Below are positions 25,693 to 34,815 of a DNA stretch of 47,463 nt, in pieces. Each line of letters opens with the position of its first letter. Within the stretch, counting starts at the first letter, position 1. Source of the stretch: Sunxiuqinia dokdonensis (GTDB lineage Bacteria > Bacteroidota > Bacteroidia > Bacteroidales > Prolixibacteraceae); contig NZ_LGIA01000165.1 of assembly GCF_001270965.1 (NCBI RefSeq), positions 1 through 47,463 of the forward strand, written 5' to 3'. The notes under the pieces are model-generated. The model was given only the letters and a program-made list of their open reading frames with translations, was not told the DNA's origin and did no database searches. Made by a program: the position numbers and the translations under genes.

Positions 25693-26541
25693 TTAGCTGC
25701 TTAAAGCTGATTTCACGGATTCTGCCATTGGCGTGGTTGGTCTGCCAATTAGTTTTGAAAGCTGTTGAGAATCATCAAATAAGTCTCCTTTCGACGCGCT
25801 GACATCCCAGCTGGCTATCCCATCGGCAAAAACTTTCGGAATACTAAAACTCTCCAGTATTTTGGCATATTCCTTTTCCGGTAAATTCTTGTACGGAATA
25901 TCCTTTCCTGTTTGCTTTGATATTTCAGCCGCTAAATCGTGAAGCGTATAAGCCTCGTCGCCAGCCAATTCAAACACTTTTCCTTTATAGCTTTCGTCAG
26001 TTAAAACAATTGCCGCGGCCTCGGCGTAGTCCAGTCTTGCTGCTGAGGATATTTTCCCAGACCCAGCACTGCCAATAAATGCACCGCCAGCCAATGCTCC
26101 GCCAATCGATCCCGTATAATTTTCAGTGTACCATCCATTTCGAAGGATGGTATGATCAATACCTGAGTCCTTCAAGAGCTTTTCGGTTTCCAGGTGTTCG
26201 CCTGCAAGGTTAATTGTTGTCGAATCGGCATGTAACAAACTCGTATAAACAAGCCATTTAATTCCTGCGTTTTTTGCTGCGTCAATTACATTTTTGTGTT
26301 GCCTTGCACGTTGGCCGAGTTCGTTGGCCGAAATAAGCAACAGCCGGTCAATCCCTTTTAGCTGTTCAGCTAAGCCATCCGGCTTGTCGTAGTCGAAAGG
26401 CCGCGATTCCACGCCAAGCTCTTTGGCCTTTTCAGGGTTACGCACGAAAGCGACTAAGCGATCTTTACCAACTTTTCCTTTTAATTGGTCAACCACCAGT
26501 TGTCCTAACTGGCCTGTTGCTCCTGTTATTCCGATTTTCAT
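25693..26541 (-). CDS. qorB: NAD(P)H:quinone oxidoreductase-like, NmrA/atypical SDR
   Basis: 282-residue atypical short-chain dehydrogenase closely resembling QOR2 (YtfG/QorB), which reduces quinones with NADPH. The Rossmann motif GATGQLG is at 7-13. The TSLLHAD and NGWYTENY segments near 104 and 145 are typical of the QorB group; there is no classical SDR Tyr-x3-Lys. It lies 34 bp downstream of the dioxygenase gene and is probably in the same operon. The exact substrate is not proven. Confidence 0.85.
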   Translation of the reverse strand: MKIGITGATGQLGQLVVDQLKGKVGKDRLVAFVRNPEKAKELGVESRPFDYDKPDGLAEQLKGIDRLLLISANELGQRARQHKNVIDAAKNAGIKWLVYTSLLHADSTTINLAGEHLETEKLLKDSGIDHTILRNGWYTENYTGSIGGALAGGAFIGSAGSGKISSAARLDYAEAAAIVLTDESYKGKVFELAGDEAYTLHDLAAEISKQTGKDIPYKNLPEKEYAKILESFSIPKVFADGIASWDVSASKGDLFDDSQQLSKLIGRPTTPMAESVKSALSS

Positions 26542-26575
26542 TTTTGAAAGTTTTAAATTGTTATCAATTAGGTGC

Positions 26576-27463
26576 TCACGCCCCGATTTTAACCGAGGTC
26601 ATGGTTAATGACCCGGCAACCGGTTCGTCATTAAATATTTTTATTTCTTCCTTGTTATCCTGCAGCGCAAGTGCATACAGCAACGGCAGGTAATGTTCGG
26701 GAGTAGGTATCGACAATTCAAATGCCTTACCGAGTTTTGAATAGTTTATCAACGCCTGGTGATTGCCATCTAAAATCAATTGCTTCATTTTGTCGTTGGC
26801 CTCATTTGCCCAATCATAACCATAGTTTTCGTTTAGCTTTTGCCAATGAACCATTCTGAGATTATGAACTAAATTCCCACTGCCAACGATTAAAATGCCT
26901 TTATGCCGCAACTCATAAAGCTCCTTTGCCAGCTCGTAATGTTGTTGCGGCTTCTTATAATAATCCAGGCTTAGCTGGATGACAGGAATATTGGCCTGGG
27001 GGTACATGTGCCGGATGACCGTCCATGCACCGTGGTCCAAACCCCATTTTTCATCCAAAGAAACCTCCGTATTTTTTGCCATACTTTTCACCTCTCTGGC
27101 CAATTGAGGCATCCCCGGAGCAGGATACTGAATGTCGTACAGCGCTTTGGGGAAGCCTCCAAAATCATGAATGGTAGCAGGATTCTCCATAGCCGTGACC
27201 TGAGTGCCTTTCGTTTCCCAATGGGCTGAAATAACGAGAATAGCCTTAGGAATTTCAATTTCCGAAGAAATGTGCCTGAAGCCCTGCACAAACTCATTTT
27301 CTTCAATGGCATTCATTGGGCTACCATGCCCTAAAAAAAGTACCGGCATTTTGGGCGTATTTTCCATGGTTTCGTTAATCATCTTCATTGCATTAAGTTT
27401 TGTACCGATTATTATTCCGGAAGCTGTTGCTGAAAGCGCTTTTATAAATGTGTTCCTATCCAT
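26576..27463 (-). CDS. LigB/DODA-family extradiol dioxygenase
   Basis: 295-residue member of the 4,5-DOPA extradiol dioxygenase family (YgiD-like, class III aromatic-ring opening). Metal-binding histidines are seen at His46 (FLGHGSP), His81 (SAHWE) and further conserved sites His99 (HDFGG), His144 (LDHGAW) and the GSGNLVHN segment. The ATG at 27463 gives a short hydrophobic N-terminus (KALSATASGIIIG) that may be an export or Tat-like signal with no twin arginine, so export is uncertain. Paired with a quinone reductase downstream; catechol or quinone detoxification is a plausible shared role. Confidence 0.82.
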   Translation of the reverse strand: MDRNTFIKALSATASGIIIGTKLNAMKMINETMENTPKMPVLFLGHGSPMNAIEENEFVQGFRHISSEIEIPKAILVISAHWETKGTQVTAMENPATIHDFGGFPKALYDIQYPAPGMPQLAREVKSMAKNTEVSLDEKWGLDHGAWTVIRHMYPQANIPVIQLSLDYYKKPQQHYELAKELYELRHKGILIVGSGNLVHNLRMVHWQKLNENYGYDWANEANDKMKQLILDGNHQALINYSKLGKAFELSIPTPEHYLPLLYALALQDNKEEIKIFNDEPVAGSLTMTSVKIGA

Positions 27464-27657
27464 TACCAATAAATAACCGTTTAACCCCACAAAAAGATTA
27501 AAAGATCACCTGGCCGTTATTGGTATGCAATAAATTACGGGTTGTAAAACAGCTGCAAAGAAAAAAACTGAATAGCAAGAACAAAGATGTCGGCCATCGC
27601 CTTATCAACAAATTGACAAACATCGACTTAAACCCAGATAAGCAATTGAGAATACGC

Positions 27658-27690
27658 CAAAAAAAAGGCGCCCACATGGAGCGCCTTGAA
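27658..27690 (-). terminator. Terminator of glyA
   Basis: Stem AAGGCGC (27665-27671) and GCGCCTT (27681-27687), followed on the minus strand by a long T-run (27658-27666 as A residues on plus). Confidence 0.8.
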
Positions 27691-27713
27691 ACTATTATAA
27701 GGATAAAAAACTT

Positions 27714-28994
27714 CTACCAGGCAAACAATGGCAGGTCTTTCATCATTTTATTGACTTTTTCACGTACGGCTTTGATCACTGCTTCGTTTTCCACATCGCT
27801 CAGAACCTCGTCAATTAAATCAACAATCAGGGCCATTTGGTCTTCTTTCAACCCACGCGTGGTAATGGCAGGTGTTCCAACCCGCAAACCGGAAGTAGTA
27901 AATGGCGATCGGCTGTCGAACGGAACCATGTTCTTGTTGATGGTAATATCGGCCTTCACCAGCGTATTTTCGGCTACTTTACCCGTCAAATCAGGGAATT
28001 TGGTCCGCAAGTCAATCAGCATGCTGTGGTTGTCGGTTCCACCCGAAATCACCTTGTAGCCTTTGTCAACAAAAGCCTGCGCCATTACTGATGCATTCTT
28101 TTTCACCTGGGCTTGGTATTCCTTGTACGAAGGGTCGAGCGCCTCGCCAAACGAAATGGCTTTCGAAGCAATCACATGCTCCAGCGGTCCGCCTTGTTGT
28201 CCTGGGAATACCGCAAAATCCAACACTGCCGACATCATTTTGGTCTCCCCTTTTGGCGTTTTAAAACCAAACGGATTTTCAAAATCTTCACCCATCAAGA
28301 TGATTCCGCCACGTGGGCCGCGCAAGGTTTTGTGGGTGGTTGAAGTGACAATGTGCGCATGTTTCACCGGGTTTTCCAGAAGGCCGGCAGCAATTAAACC
28401 GGCCGGGTGAGCCATGTCAACCATAAACATGGCGCCTACTTCGTCGGCAATTTTCCGCATGCGGGCGTAATCCCACTCGCGCGAGTAAGCCGACGCACCA
28501 CCAATAATCAGCTTCGGCTGATGTTCGCGTGCCAAAGCTTCCATTTCGTCGTAATCAACCAAGCCGGTTTCTTCCTTAACGTGATAAGCGATGGGCTGAT
28601 ATAAGATGCCTGATGAATTGACCGGCGAACCGTGTGAGAGGTGGCCGCCGTGCGAGAGATCAAGCCCCAGAAACTTATCGCCGGGATTGAGGATCACGCT
28701 CAATACCGCCGCGTTGGCTTGTGCACCGGAGTGCGGTTGTACGTTGGCATAAACGGCGCCGAAGAGTTCCTTCAGGCGGTCAATCGCCAGTTGTTCGGTT
28801 AAATCTACAAACTGGCACCCGCCGTAGTAACGTTTTCCCGGGTAGCCTTCGGCATATTTGTTCGTCATGACAGAGCCCATTGCTTCCATGACCTGCTCGC
28901 TCACAAAGTTTTCCGAAGCAATCAATTCAATTCCGCCCAACTGACGCTGGCGTTCTTTTTCGATAATGTCAAATACAAGTTGATCTCTTTTCAT
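27714..28994 (-). CDS. glyA: Serine hydroxymethyltransferase
   Basis: PLP enzyme interconverting serine and glycine and loading tetrahydrofolate with a one-carbon unit. 426 residues from the ATG at 28994; an earlier in-frame codon at 29030 lies in the promoter region. Conserved features: [11 protein letters not shown] near 22-32, [10 protein letters not shown] near 50-59, and the PLP-binding [13 protein letters not shown] with Lys222. It is monocistronic with its own promoter and terminator. Confidence 0.97.
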   Translation of the reverse strand: MKRDQLVFDIIEKERQRQLGGIELIASENFVSEQVMEAMGSVMTNKYAEGYPGKRYYGGCQFVDLTEQLAIDRLKELFGAVYANVQPHSGAQANAAVLSVILNPGDKFLGLDLSHGGHLSHGSPVNSSGILYQPIAYHVKEETGLVDYDEMEALAREHQPKLIIGGASAYSREWDYARMRKIADEVGAMFMVDMAHPAGLIAAGLLENPVKHAHIVTSTTHKTLRGPRGGIILMGEDFENPFGFKTPKGETKMMSAVLDFAVFPGQQGGPLEHVIASKAISFGEALDPSYKEYQAQVKKNASVMAQAFVDKGYKVISGGTDNHSMLIDLRTKFPDLTGKVAENTLVKADITINKNMVPFDSRSPFTTSGLRVGTPAITTRGLKEDQMALIVDLIDEVLSDVENEAVIKAVREKVNKMMKDLPLFAW

Positions 28995-29350
28995 CTCTGG
29001 TGGTTGTTTCAATAATGAATTAAAGCCCAAAGGTAAAACATTTTATACCGAACGTGAACGAATAGAAATCAACAAAAGCGAGTTTTTTTAAACGTTTAAC
29101 ATTCCACTGGTTTCAATCGGTCCGTGCGCCTACCTCCATTCAAATAGATTTTCAAACATCAACACAACAAGTAACCAAAACGGAAATGATCAGTAATAAT
29201 AATTAAACATCAAGTTTGTTGTTGCCGTTTTCTCTGTCTGCCGATTTGATCTGTAGCCGTTTCGCTTCCATCTCCAAGGGTTACCGGTTAAATAATACGC
29301 GATGTGATTGTCACATCTGCTACTTAAAATCAATAAAAAACGATACCGTT
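28995..29350. other. Divergent spacer between glyA and the YbaK-like gene
   Basis: About 355 bp. It holds the glyA promoter and a symmetric site GATGTGA-TTG-TCACATC at 29301-29317, 33 bp before the YbaK-like start. This resembles a half-site pair for a dimeric regulator, but the 3-bp centre is not the CRP spacing. No gene is evident; an in-frame extension upstream of 29351 has no conserved content. Confidence 0.4.
29028..29035 (-). promoter_or_regulatory. Promoter -7 element for glyA
   Basis: Minus-strand TACCTTTG matches TAnnTTTG, 33 bp before the glyA ATG. Confidence 0.5.
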
Positions 29351-29824
29351 ATGCCAATCAAAAAATTGAAAGACTACCTGGACAAAAACAACATTGAGTA
29401 CATTACCATTCGCCATTCGCTGGCCTTTAATGCACAGCAAATTGCTGCTACCACCCACATTCCCGGCAAAGAACTGGCCAAAACGGTGATGGTCAAGATT
29501 GACGGAAAGATGGCGATGGCGGTTTTGCCGGCATCGTACCTGGTGAATCTAAATCGACTAAAAGAACTGACTGGAGCAAAAACGCTGGAGCTGGCCAACG
29601 AAATGGAATTTAAGCACTTGTTCCCCGAATGCGAAATTGGCGCCATGCCTCCCTTCGGAAATTTGTACGACATGGAAGTTTTTGTGGCACAAAGCCTTGC
29701 TGAAGATGAAGAAATCGCTTTCAACGCCGGAACGCATGTTGAACTGATCAGAATGGCCTATGCTGATTTTGAACGTTTGGTTCAACCTGTTGTGCTGGCA
29801 TTTTCGACTGCAAGGACAGCCTAA
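29351..29824 (+). CDS. YbaK/EbsC-type aminoacyl-tRNA deacylase
   Basis: 157-residue protein of the YbaK/ProX deacylase superfamily, which hydrolyses mischarged aminoacyl-tRNAs in trans. The fold markers are visible: HSLAFNAQQIA near 22, the conserved lysine region GKELAKTVMVKIDGK near 39-53, and GAMPPFGNLYDMEVFVAQ near 98-115. The ATG at 29351 matches the family N-terminus. Substrate specificity (Cys-tRNA-Pro, Ala-tRNA-Pro or other) cannot be told from sequence alone. Confidence 0.85.
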   Translation: MPIKKLKDYLDKNNIEYITIRHSLAFNAQQIAATTHIPGKELAKTVMVKIDGKMAMAVLPASYLVNLNRLKELTGAKTLELANEMEFKHLFPECEIGAMPPFGNLYDMEVFVAQSLAEDEEIAFNAGTHVELIRMAYADFERLVQPVVLAFSTARTA

Positions 29825-29849
29825 ATTTGCCATTCCGAAAATTGCTTTT

Positions 29850-29886
29850 AAAAGAAACCTCCGGCATGCGGAGGTTTCTTTTTTAG
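29850..29886 (+). terminator. Terminator after the YbaK-like gene
   Basis: Perfect 13-bp stem at 29851-29863 and 29869-29881 with a GCATG loop and a run of T residues. Confidence 0.9.
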
Positions 29887-29889
29887 TTT

Positions 29890-29897
29890 TAATTTTG
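29890..29897 (+). promoter_or_regulatory. Promoter-like -7 element before the small membrane protein
   Basis: TAATTTTG fits TAnnTTTG and directly follows the preceding terminator. The ATG of the downstream gene is 84 bp away, leaving room for an 11-codon frame at 29908-29943 (MKYWGFSLSNP). Confidence 0.4.
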
Positions 29898-29980
29898 CAG
29901 GAATTCATGAAGTACTGGGGTTTCAGTTTATCAAATCCATGAGAGCAAACCGGTCCTTCTGAGCTAAAAAGGCAGATTCC

Positions 29981-30379
29981 ATGCGACAGACTAAAGAAAA
30001 TCAACCCCTATTATTTGTGTCGGCCACCACACTTAGCCTGCTTGGCAGCGGTATTGGCCTGGTGCTTTTTGGCCTGGCGGCCCTGTTTTTCACTCCGGCA
30101 AAAGCCTGGGTGATCGGCATCACCAACTCGACCAGCATGGATCGGATAACACCTCTGTATTTTCTGCTATTTATGGCGCTTTGTTTGCTTTCGTTCGTGG
30201 GGGTCATCAAGATCAGAAAATGGCAAAAATCCGGATTGTTCTTCTACCTCGGCGCTCAGTTGGTCATGCTATTTCTTCCGGTTATTTGGCTCGACTGGAA
30301 CGCATTTTCAGTCAATAACCTCATTTTCACCACGATCTTCGTTTTTATTTATTTTTCCTTTTTCAACCGGATGGCCTAA
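29981..30379 (+). CDS. Small membrane protein, four helices
   Basis: 132-residue integral membrane protein of unknown function. Predicted helices lie near 17-38, 58-76, 85-103 and 111-128, with a short basic N-terminus and an RKWQK cluster between the second and third. No family motif is recognised. It precedes the large sensor-like gene on the same strand by 266 bp but with no evidence of a shared transcript. Confidence 0.65.
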   Translation: MRQTKENQPLLFVSATTLSLLGSGIGLVLFGLAALFFTPAKAWVIGITNSTSMDRITPLYFLLFMALCLLSFVGVIKIRKWQKSGLFFYLGAQLVMLFLPVIWLDWNAFSVNNLIFTTIFVFIYFSFFNRMA

Positions 30380-30585
30380 TTCAACAGTTAAACCAATACC
30401 ATACTTACGTTCAATTCATTATTTCTTCCAGCTTTGTCTGCCTCAATCATCAAGGATTGACACGGCTATACATTCCAATCTTTTGTGCGGTTTTTCGGCA
30501 TTCGACTCCCTTTTTCGAGCTGGCCATTCAACTGAACACAAACCAGATAAGCTTCAAAACCATTGACTTTCGCCCGCTATTGCCG

Positions 30586-30593
30586 TATATTTA
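30586..30593 (+). promoter_or_regulatory. Promoter-like site before the large membrane protein
   Basis: TATATTTA is one base from TAnnTTTG, with TTGAC about 20 bp upstream at 30563 as a -33 or sigma70-like -35. It lies 53 bp before the chosen ATG. Confidence 0.3.
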
Positions 30594-30645
30594 TACATGT
30601 CGGGCTATACATAGCACGCGTTAAACTAAATAACCGGTGAACTCA

Positions 30646-33600
30646 ATGAAAAATAAAGGGTTTCAACATATCAATTACATCAGCTGGATCGTCATTGTAC
30701 TATCCATTTCCGCACTTTACCTGTCCTATTTTTTCTTCTACATCCCTCAGCAAGAGTCGGTTCTTCAAGAACGCGCGTTTCGGATTCTCAAAGAATATGG
30801 GAATAACCTGTACGGAAAATTTGATTACTACCAGACCCATCTTAAAAACTACGGCGGCTACTACACCATCCGGGAGGAACTGAGAAGTGAATCGGCTTTG
30901 CAAGCCCACGACCGACTCAGACAGAAAGCGTTAAAAACGACCAAGGAGCCATCGGGTCGAACAAAGGAAATCTTGAATATTTACCGGGTGATTGGTAGTT
31001 TGGACGCCAGCATCGAAGCCGAGAAAATTTTGGAATCGCAAATGCCTGAAAATCCGGTTTTATCAGACGACAGAAAATACCTGATTATCCCGCATCGTCC
31101 TGAATTTAACATGATTCTGCCCAAAACGATTGACAACATCAATCAACAGCTCGACCAGAATTTTGATGCGCCCGGCCAGAATTTCATTTACAAGGTGCCT
31201 GTTGAAACCCTGATGGAGGGACTCAAATTTGACGGGCTTCTGGACAACATTATCCTATTTGACAAGACGATGGTGATTCACAATTCCCGACAAGATGTTA
31301 TTCATGACATCACCAACCCGGAAGCCCTGAGCGACAGCGCAGAAAATCATCAGGGTGGTGTAGTCGAAACCATGATGATTCAGGGAGAACGGCAACGAAT
31401 GATGATTCTTCCCATTGAATTTGCCAATGCAAAAATTTACTTGGCCGGGGCGATGCCCGCCACCGAGTTCAAGAAAAAAACACGCACAATTAACAGCCAG
31501 CTGTTGACGGTGATTTCGGCGGTTTTATTGCTTTTGCTGGTCAGCATTCCTGAACTGAAAATCATCATGATCAACCGACAGGAGCGCCTAAAAGTGTTCG
31601 ATGCCTACGGCACAATTATCTCGGTACTGATGAGCACTGCCCTGCTCATTCTGATCGCCATCAGCCTGTTGAAGCACCAGATTGAAGATAAAACGATTCA
31701 GCATAAGCGCGTTGAAATGGTTTCAGACACGCTCTACCAGAATGTAAGCTCCGACTTTCGTGCCCTTGTTGATCTTTACAAGGGAATCACCAACAAGGCG
31801 AATGCAGACTCCAGCAGTTTCTCGTTCTTTGTCCGCGAGTGCTTCAACTCAGAGGAAAATTTCGCCCAAATACCAGATCATTTTATTGGAAAACCGGTCC
31901 CCATCAACGAAATCATTTTAATCGACTCTGCCGGAATTGTTTCGAAAGCAGTGACCAAAACTGTTTTTTCAGATGCCGTAACGGTTGACCTCAGCCAACG
32001 TGGTTACTTTAAAAATGTGATTGCCCCCGAACGCAGCTGGCTGAATGCCGATCACGACCACTATTTTATCGAATCCATCAAGTCGTACAATACGGGTTAC
32101 CAGGAAACCGCGATTTCCTTTTTACTAAATGAACCGATCGAACCCAGTCGGGCCTCCGTGCTCGCCATCACCTCTCCTATTCCATCGCTCTATCATCAGA
32201 TTTTACCCAAAGACGTGAAGTTTTTAGTGATTGACGCGCAAGGCAATGTTTTATTCCATTCGACTCAATCGAAAAACCTGCATGAGAATTTTCTGGAGGA
32301 ATGCGATTTGGACGCCAAGCTGCTCAGCGCCATCAGGCTGCGGATAGCCGAAACCCTGCACTTGAGCTACAATGAAAAAGAATGGCTGGCCCGAATTAAA
32401 CCCATGGCCGATTCGCCACTGTATCACATTACCTTGCTGGATCATGATCGGATAGACAACCAAAACGCACGCATTTTTCTCTTCACCTTCTATTTTCTGA
32501 TCATTACGCTGCTTTGCACCGGCGTTGGGCTGTTGATTATGCGCTGGGCAAATGCCAAAAGCGACTTTCTGCAAATGCGCTGCTGGTCGCTGAGCTGGCT
32601 GCTGTTGCAAACTCAAAACTACCTGAAATACAAAGCGCTTATTTTAATTATGGGCGCCATACTCTTGTTTCAGGTGCTTGGCAGCTTTGCGATAGAAAAG
32701 CCTGTGACCATGCTGATTTATCAACTCATTTATATTAGCTATACCGGTTTTGTAGCGATGACCATTTTGGGGCGCAACAGCTCAAAATCCAAACAAGCCG
32801 ACATCAAATCATTCCGTGCCGCAGCCCTGGCCCTTGCCATCACAGGCTTGTTAATCATCCTGCTGCTTTGGAAGCTCGATCCGCAGCCCATTGTTATTCT
32901 TCCAATCATGCTTACCATCCTGCTTTCCGGGTTTACGTTTTACGTCACCAACGAGCGCTTTGCCAGCTTGCCGCAGCCCAAACGGCTTTTTGACAAACTT
33001 CCGCTAATTCCCTTTCGGTTGGGAGAAAGTCAGTCCATCAGGCAAATGGGCGGCGAACTTGCCTTTAGTCCTTCGTCACGCGCGGTTAAAAAAGTGTACA
33101 GCGCCTTTATGATTCTCTGGCTCACCTCCTTGTCGGTTGTGCCAGTCATTCAATATTACTGGGTAATTCAGAAACAAGAGGAACGAATTGCCAAATGGGA
33201 ACAAATGCAACACATCGCCTTCCAAAATCTAATCCTCTCCAAAGATTTCAAGGCGTTTAAACAGGAACCGTGGTATAAGAGAATTCAGGGCAACGGAATT
33301 GACAAACTTCAGGTTACCAGCCTCGACTCCAGCCGGGTAATAATTGATACCCAAGAAACAGACGAACACGAACATCTGCTGAACAGCGACCAAATCTACT
33401 CGCGGCTACCCGATTTAATTTCGAACGATGCCTACCTGATGACCTATCTGAAGGACCAGCATGCCATTGGACAACTGACCTCACCCGATGAACTGGAATA
33501 TTCCTACAGCGGTTTTGAAGGGATTATTCATACGAAACTTCCTGCTTACATCAAGTTAAGTTCAAACTATTGGCTTTTGTATCTCATATTGGCTACTTTG

Positions 33601-34794
33601 CTGGTTTCGCTGGTCATTTGGCAATTGTACCAATACATGGCCGAGAATATCCTCAATACCAATCCCGCCATTCGCATTGTGCCTGAAACCCATGGACTAA
33701 AAAGCCTTCTATTCAATTCAAAAATTAGACGCATTCTTCTGGATTCGTATGATGGCGAACATTGCCTTCGGCTTGTCAGCGAACTGATTGAAAAATCGGA
33801 TGCCCCTGATGACGGACAAAAACCATCGCTGGAAGTCATTCACACAGATAAACTGATTGAAGACAACTTTCAGCTCGATGATCTGCTGACAGGCCGTTCA
33901 AAAATTATTTGGATCAGCGATATCGACCAATGTATTCAGCACATCAAAAAACATGAGCTCATTCTGGGCAGGTTGATGCGATTGAACCAGCATGCTGAAG
34001 GAAAAGTAATCGTTGTGTTGCCGTTTGAGTTTGATTTCATCAACGAATATTACGACGATTATCTGACAGAAAATGAGCTGGAAAACGATGAAAGAACACA
34101 AATTTTTACCTGGCGAAGAACTTGGAAAAGTATTTTTAAGAGTTTCAGCAAATACTCGGGCTACTTTGTACCTGACAGCGAAACCGAGAATCTCAAAACG
34201 ACTATAGCAGACGATTCAAAAACGACCGCTGCAGCTCTCCCGAAGAAAGAGCCAGAAGACTACGGAAATTCTTTGTTCAACCAATCGGCTATTGAAAAAC
34301 AGTCGATTATGGATGGTAAAGATGAAAAGGGCCTGGAAGAACGGATTCTGGACATTGAATACAAAATGGAACCGCGCTATCATCACATTTGGAATAATCT
34401 GTGTCATATTGAAAAACTCATCCTGTTTGATTTGGCCGACGACGGAATTACCAACCTGAAAAACAAACACGTCATCAAGCGACTGGTAATAAAAGGCTTA
34501 ATCATTGCAGAACCGTATCCCCGGCTTTACACGCAAAGTTTTAAATACTTCATCAACAATGCCATCACCCCCGATGAGATTAAAAGTCTGGAGAGCAAAC
34601 TAAACCGCAAAGGCAGCTGGCATAACATGCGCTACCTGATTCTGCTGATTTTCATTATGCTTGCAGGCTTCGTGCTCATCTCTCAGGGAATTTCCATTGA
34701 AAAGGTGCTCGGAATTTTTGCAGGAATACTGGCCTTACTCTCCGGCGTGGTCCGGTTGTTCGATAGTGGCATGTTTCGATCAGCTGTCAAGTAA
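30646..34794 (+). CDS. Large orphan membrane protein with Cache-like sensor regions
   Basis: About 1,382 residues, function unknown. The ATG at 30646 is used; an in-frame GTG at 30637 would add three residues (numbering below counts from the GTG). Region 1: a membrane helix near 16-35, then an extracytoplasmic domain to about 285 with IILFDKTMVIHNS near 205. Helices follow near 288-310 and 325-345. Region 2 (about 350-610) resembles a double Cache domain: IILIDSAGIV near 426, DLSQRGYFKNV near 451 and FLVIDAQGNVLFHS near 529. A block of about six helices spans 612-770, with another at 822-845. A third extracytoplasmic segment (846-975) is closed by a helix at 976-998. The cytoplasmic part has a Walker B-like IIWISDIDQCI near 1090 but no P-loop, then a possible winged-helix near 1255-1310, and two C-terminal helices (1332-1374). 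No kinase, cyclase or methyl-accepting output is visible. Confidence 0.8.
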   Translation: MKNKGFQHINYISWIVIVLSISALYLSYFFFYIPQQESVLQERAFRILKEYGNNLYGKFDYYQTHLKNYGGYYTIREELRSESALQAHDRLRQKALKTTKEPSGRTKEILNIYRVIGSLDASIEAEKILESQMPENPVLSDDRKYLIIPHRPEFNMILPKTIDNINQQLDQNFDAPGQNFIYKVPVETLMEGLKFDGLLDNIILFDKTMVIHNSRQDVIHDITNPEALSDSAENHQGGVVETMMIQGERQRMMILPIEFANAKIYLAGAMPATEFKKKTRTINSQLLTVISAVLLLLLVSIPELKIIMINRQERLKVFDAYGTIISVLMSTALLILIAISLLKHQIEDKTIQHKRVEMVSDTLYQNVSSDFRALVDLYKGITNKANADSSSFSFFVRECFNSEENFAQIPDHFIGKPVPINEIILIDSAGIVSKAVTKTVFSDAVTVDLSQRGYFKNVIAPERSWLNADHDHYFIESIKSYNTGYQETAISFLLNEPIEPSRASVLAITSPIPSLYHQILPKDVKFLVIDAQGNVLFHSTQSKNLHENFLEECDLDAKLLSAIRLRIAETLHLSYNEKEWLARIKPMADSPLYHITLLDHDRIDNQNARIFLFTFYFLIITLLCTGVGLLIMRWANAKSDFLQMRCWSLSWLLLQTQNYLKYKALILIMGAILLFQVLGSFAIEKPVTMLIYQLIYISYTGFVAMTILGRNSSKSKQADIKSFRAAALALAITGLLIILLLWKLDPQPIVILPIMLTILLSGFTFYVTNERFASLPQPKRLFDKLPLIPFRLGESQSIRQMGGELAFSPSSRAVKKVYSAFMILWLTSLSVVPVIQYYWVIQKQEERIAKWEQMQHIAFQNLILSKDFKAFKQEPWYKRIQGNGIDKLQVTSLDSSRVIIDTQETDEHEHLLNSDQIYSRLPDLISNDAYLMTYLKDQHAIGQLTSPDELEYSYSGFEGIIHTKLPAYIKLSSNYWLLYLILATLLVSLVIWQLYQYMAENILNTNPAIRIVPETHGLKSLLFNSKIRRILLDSYDGEHCLRLVSELIEKSDAPDDGQKPSLEVIHTDKLIEDNFQLDDLLTGRSKIIWISDIDQCIQHIKKHELILGRLMRLNQHAEGKVIVVLPFEFDFINEYYDDYLTENELENDERTQIFTWRRTWKSIFKSFSKYSGYFVPDSETENLKTTIADDSKTTAAALPKKEPEDYGNSLFNQSAIEKQSIMDGKDEKGLEERILDIEYKMEPRYHHIWNNLCHIEKLILFDLADDGITNLKNKHVIKRLVIKGLIIAEPYPRLYTQSFKYFINNAITPDEIKSLESKLNRKGSWHNMRYLILLIFIMLAGFVLISQGISIEKVLGIFAGILALLSGVVRLFDSGMFRSAVK

Positions 34795-34815
34795 AGCTCT
34801 CTGAAAAATCGGTCA

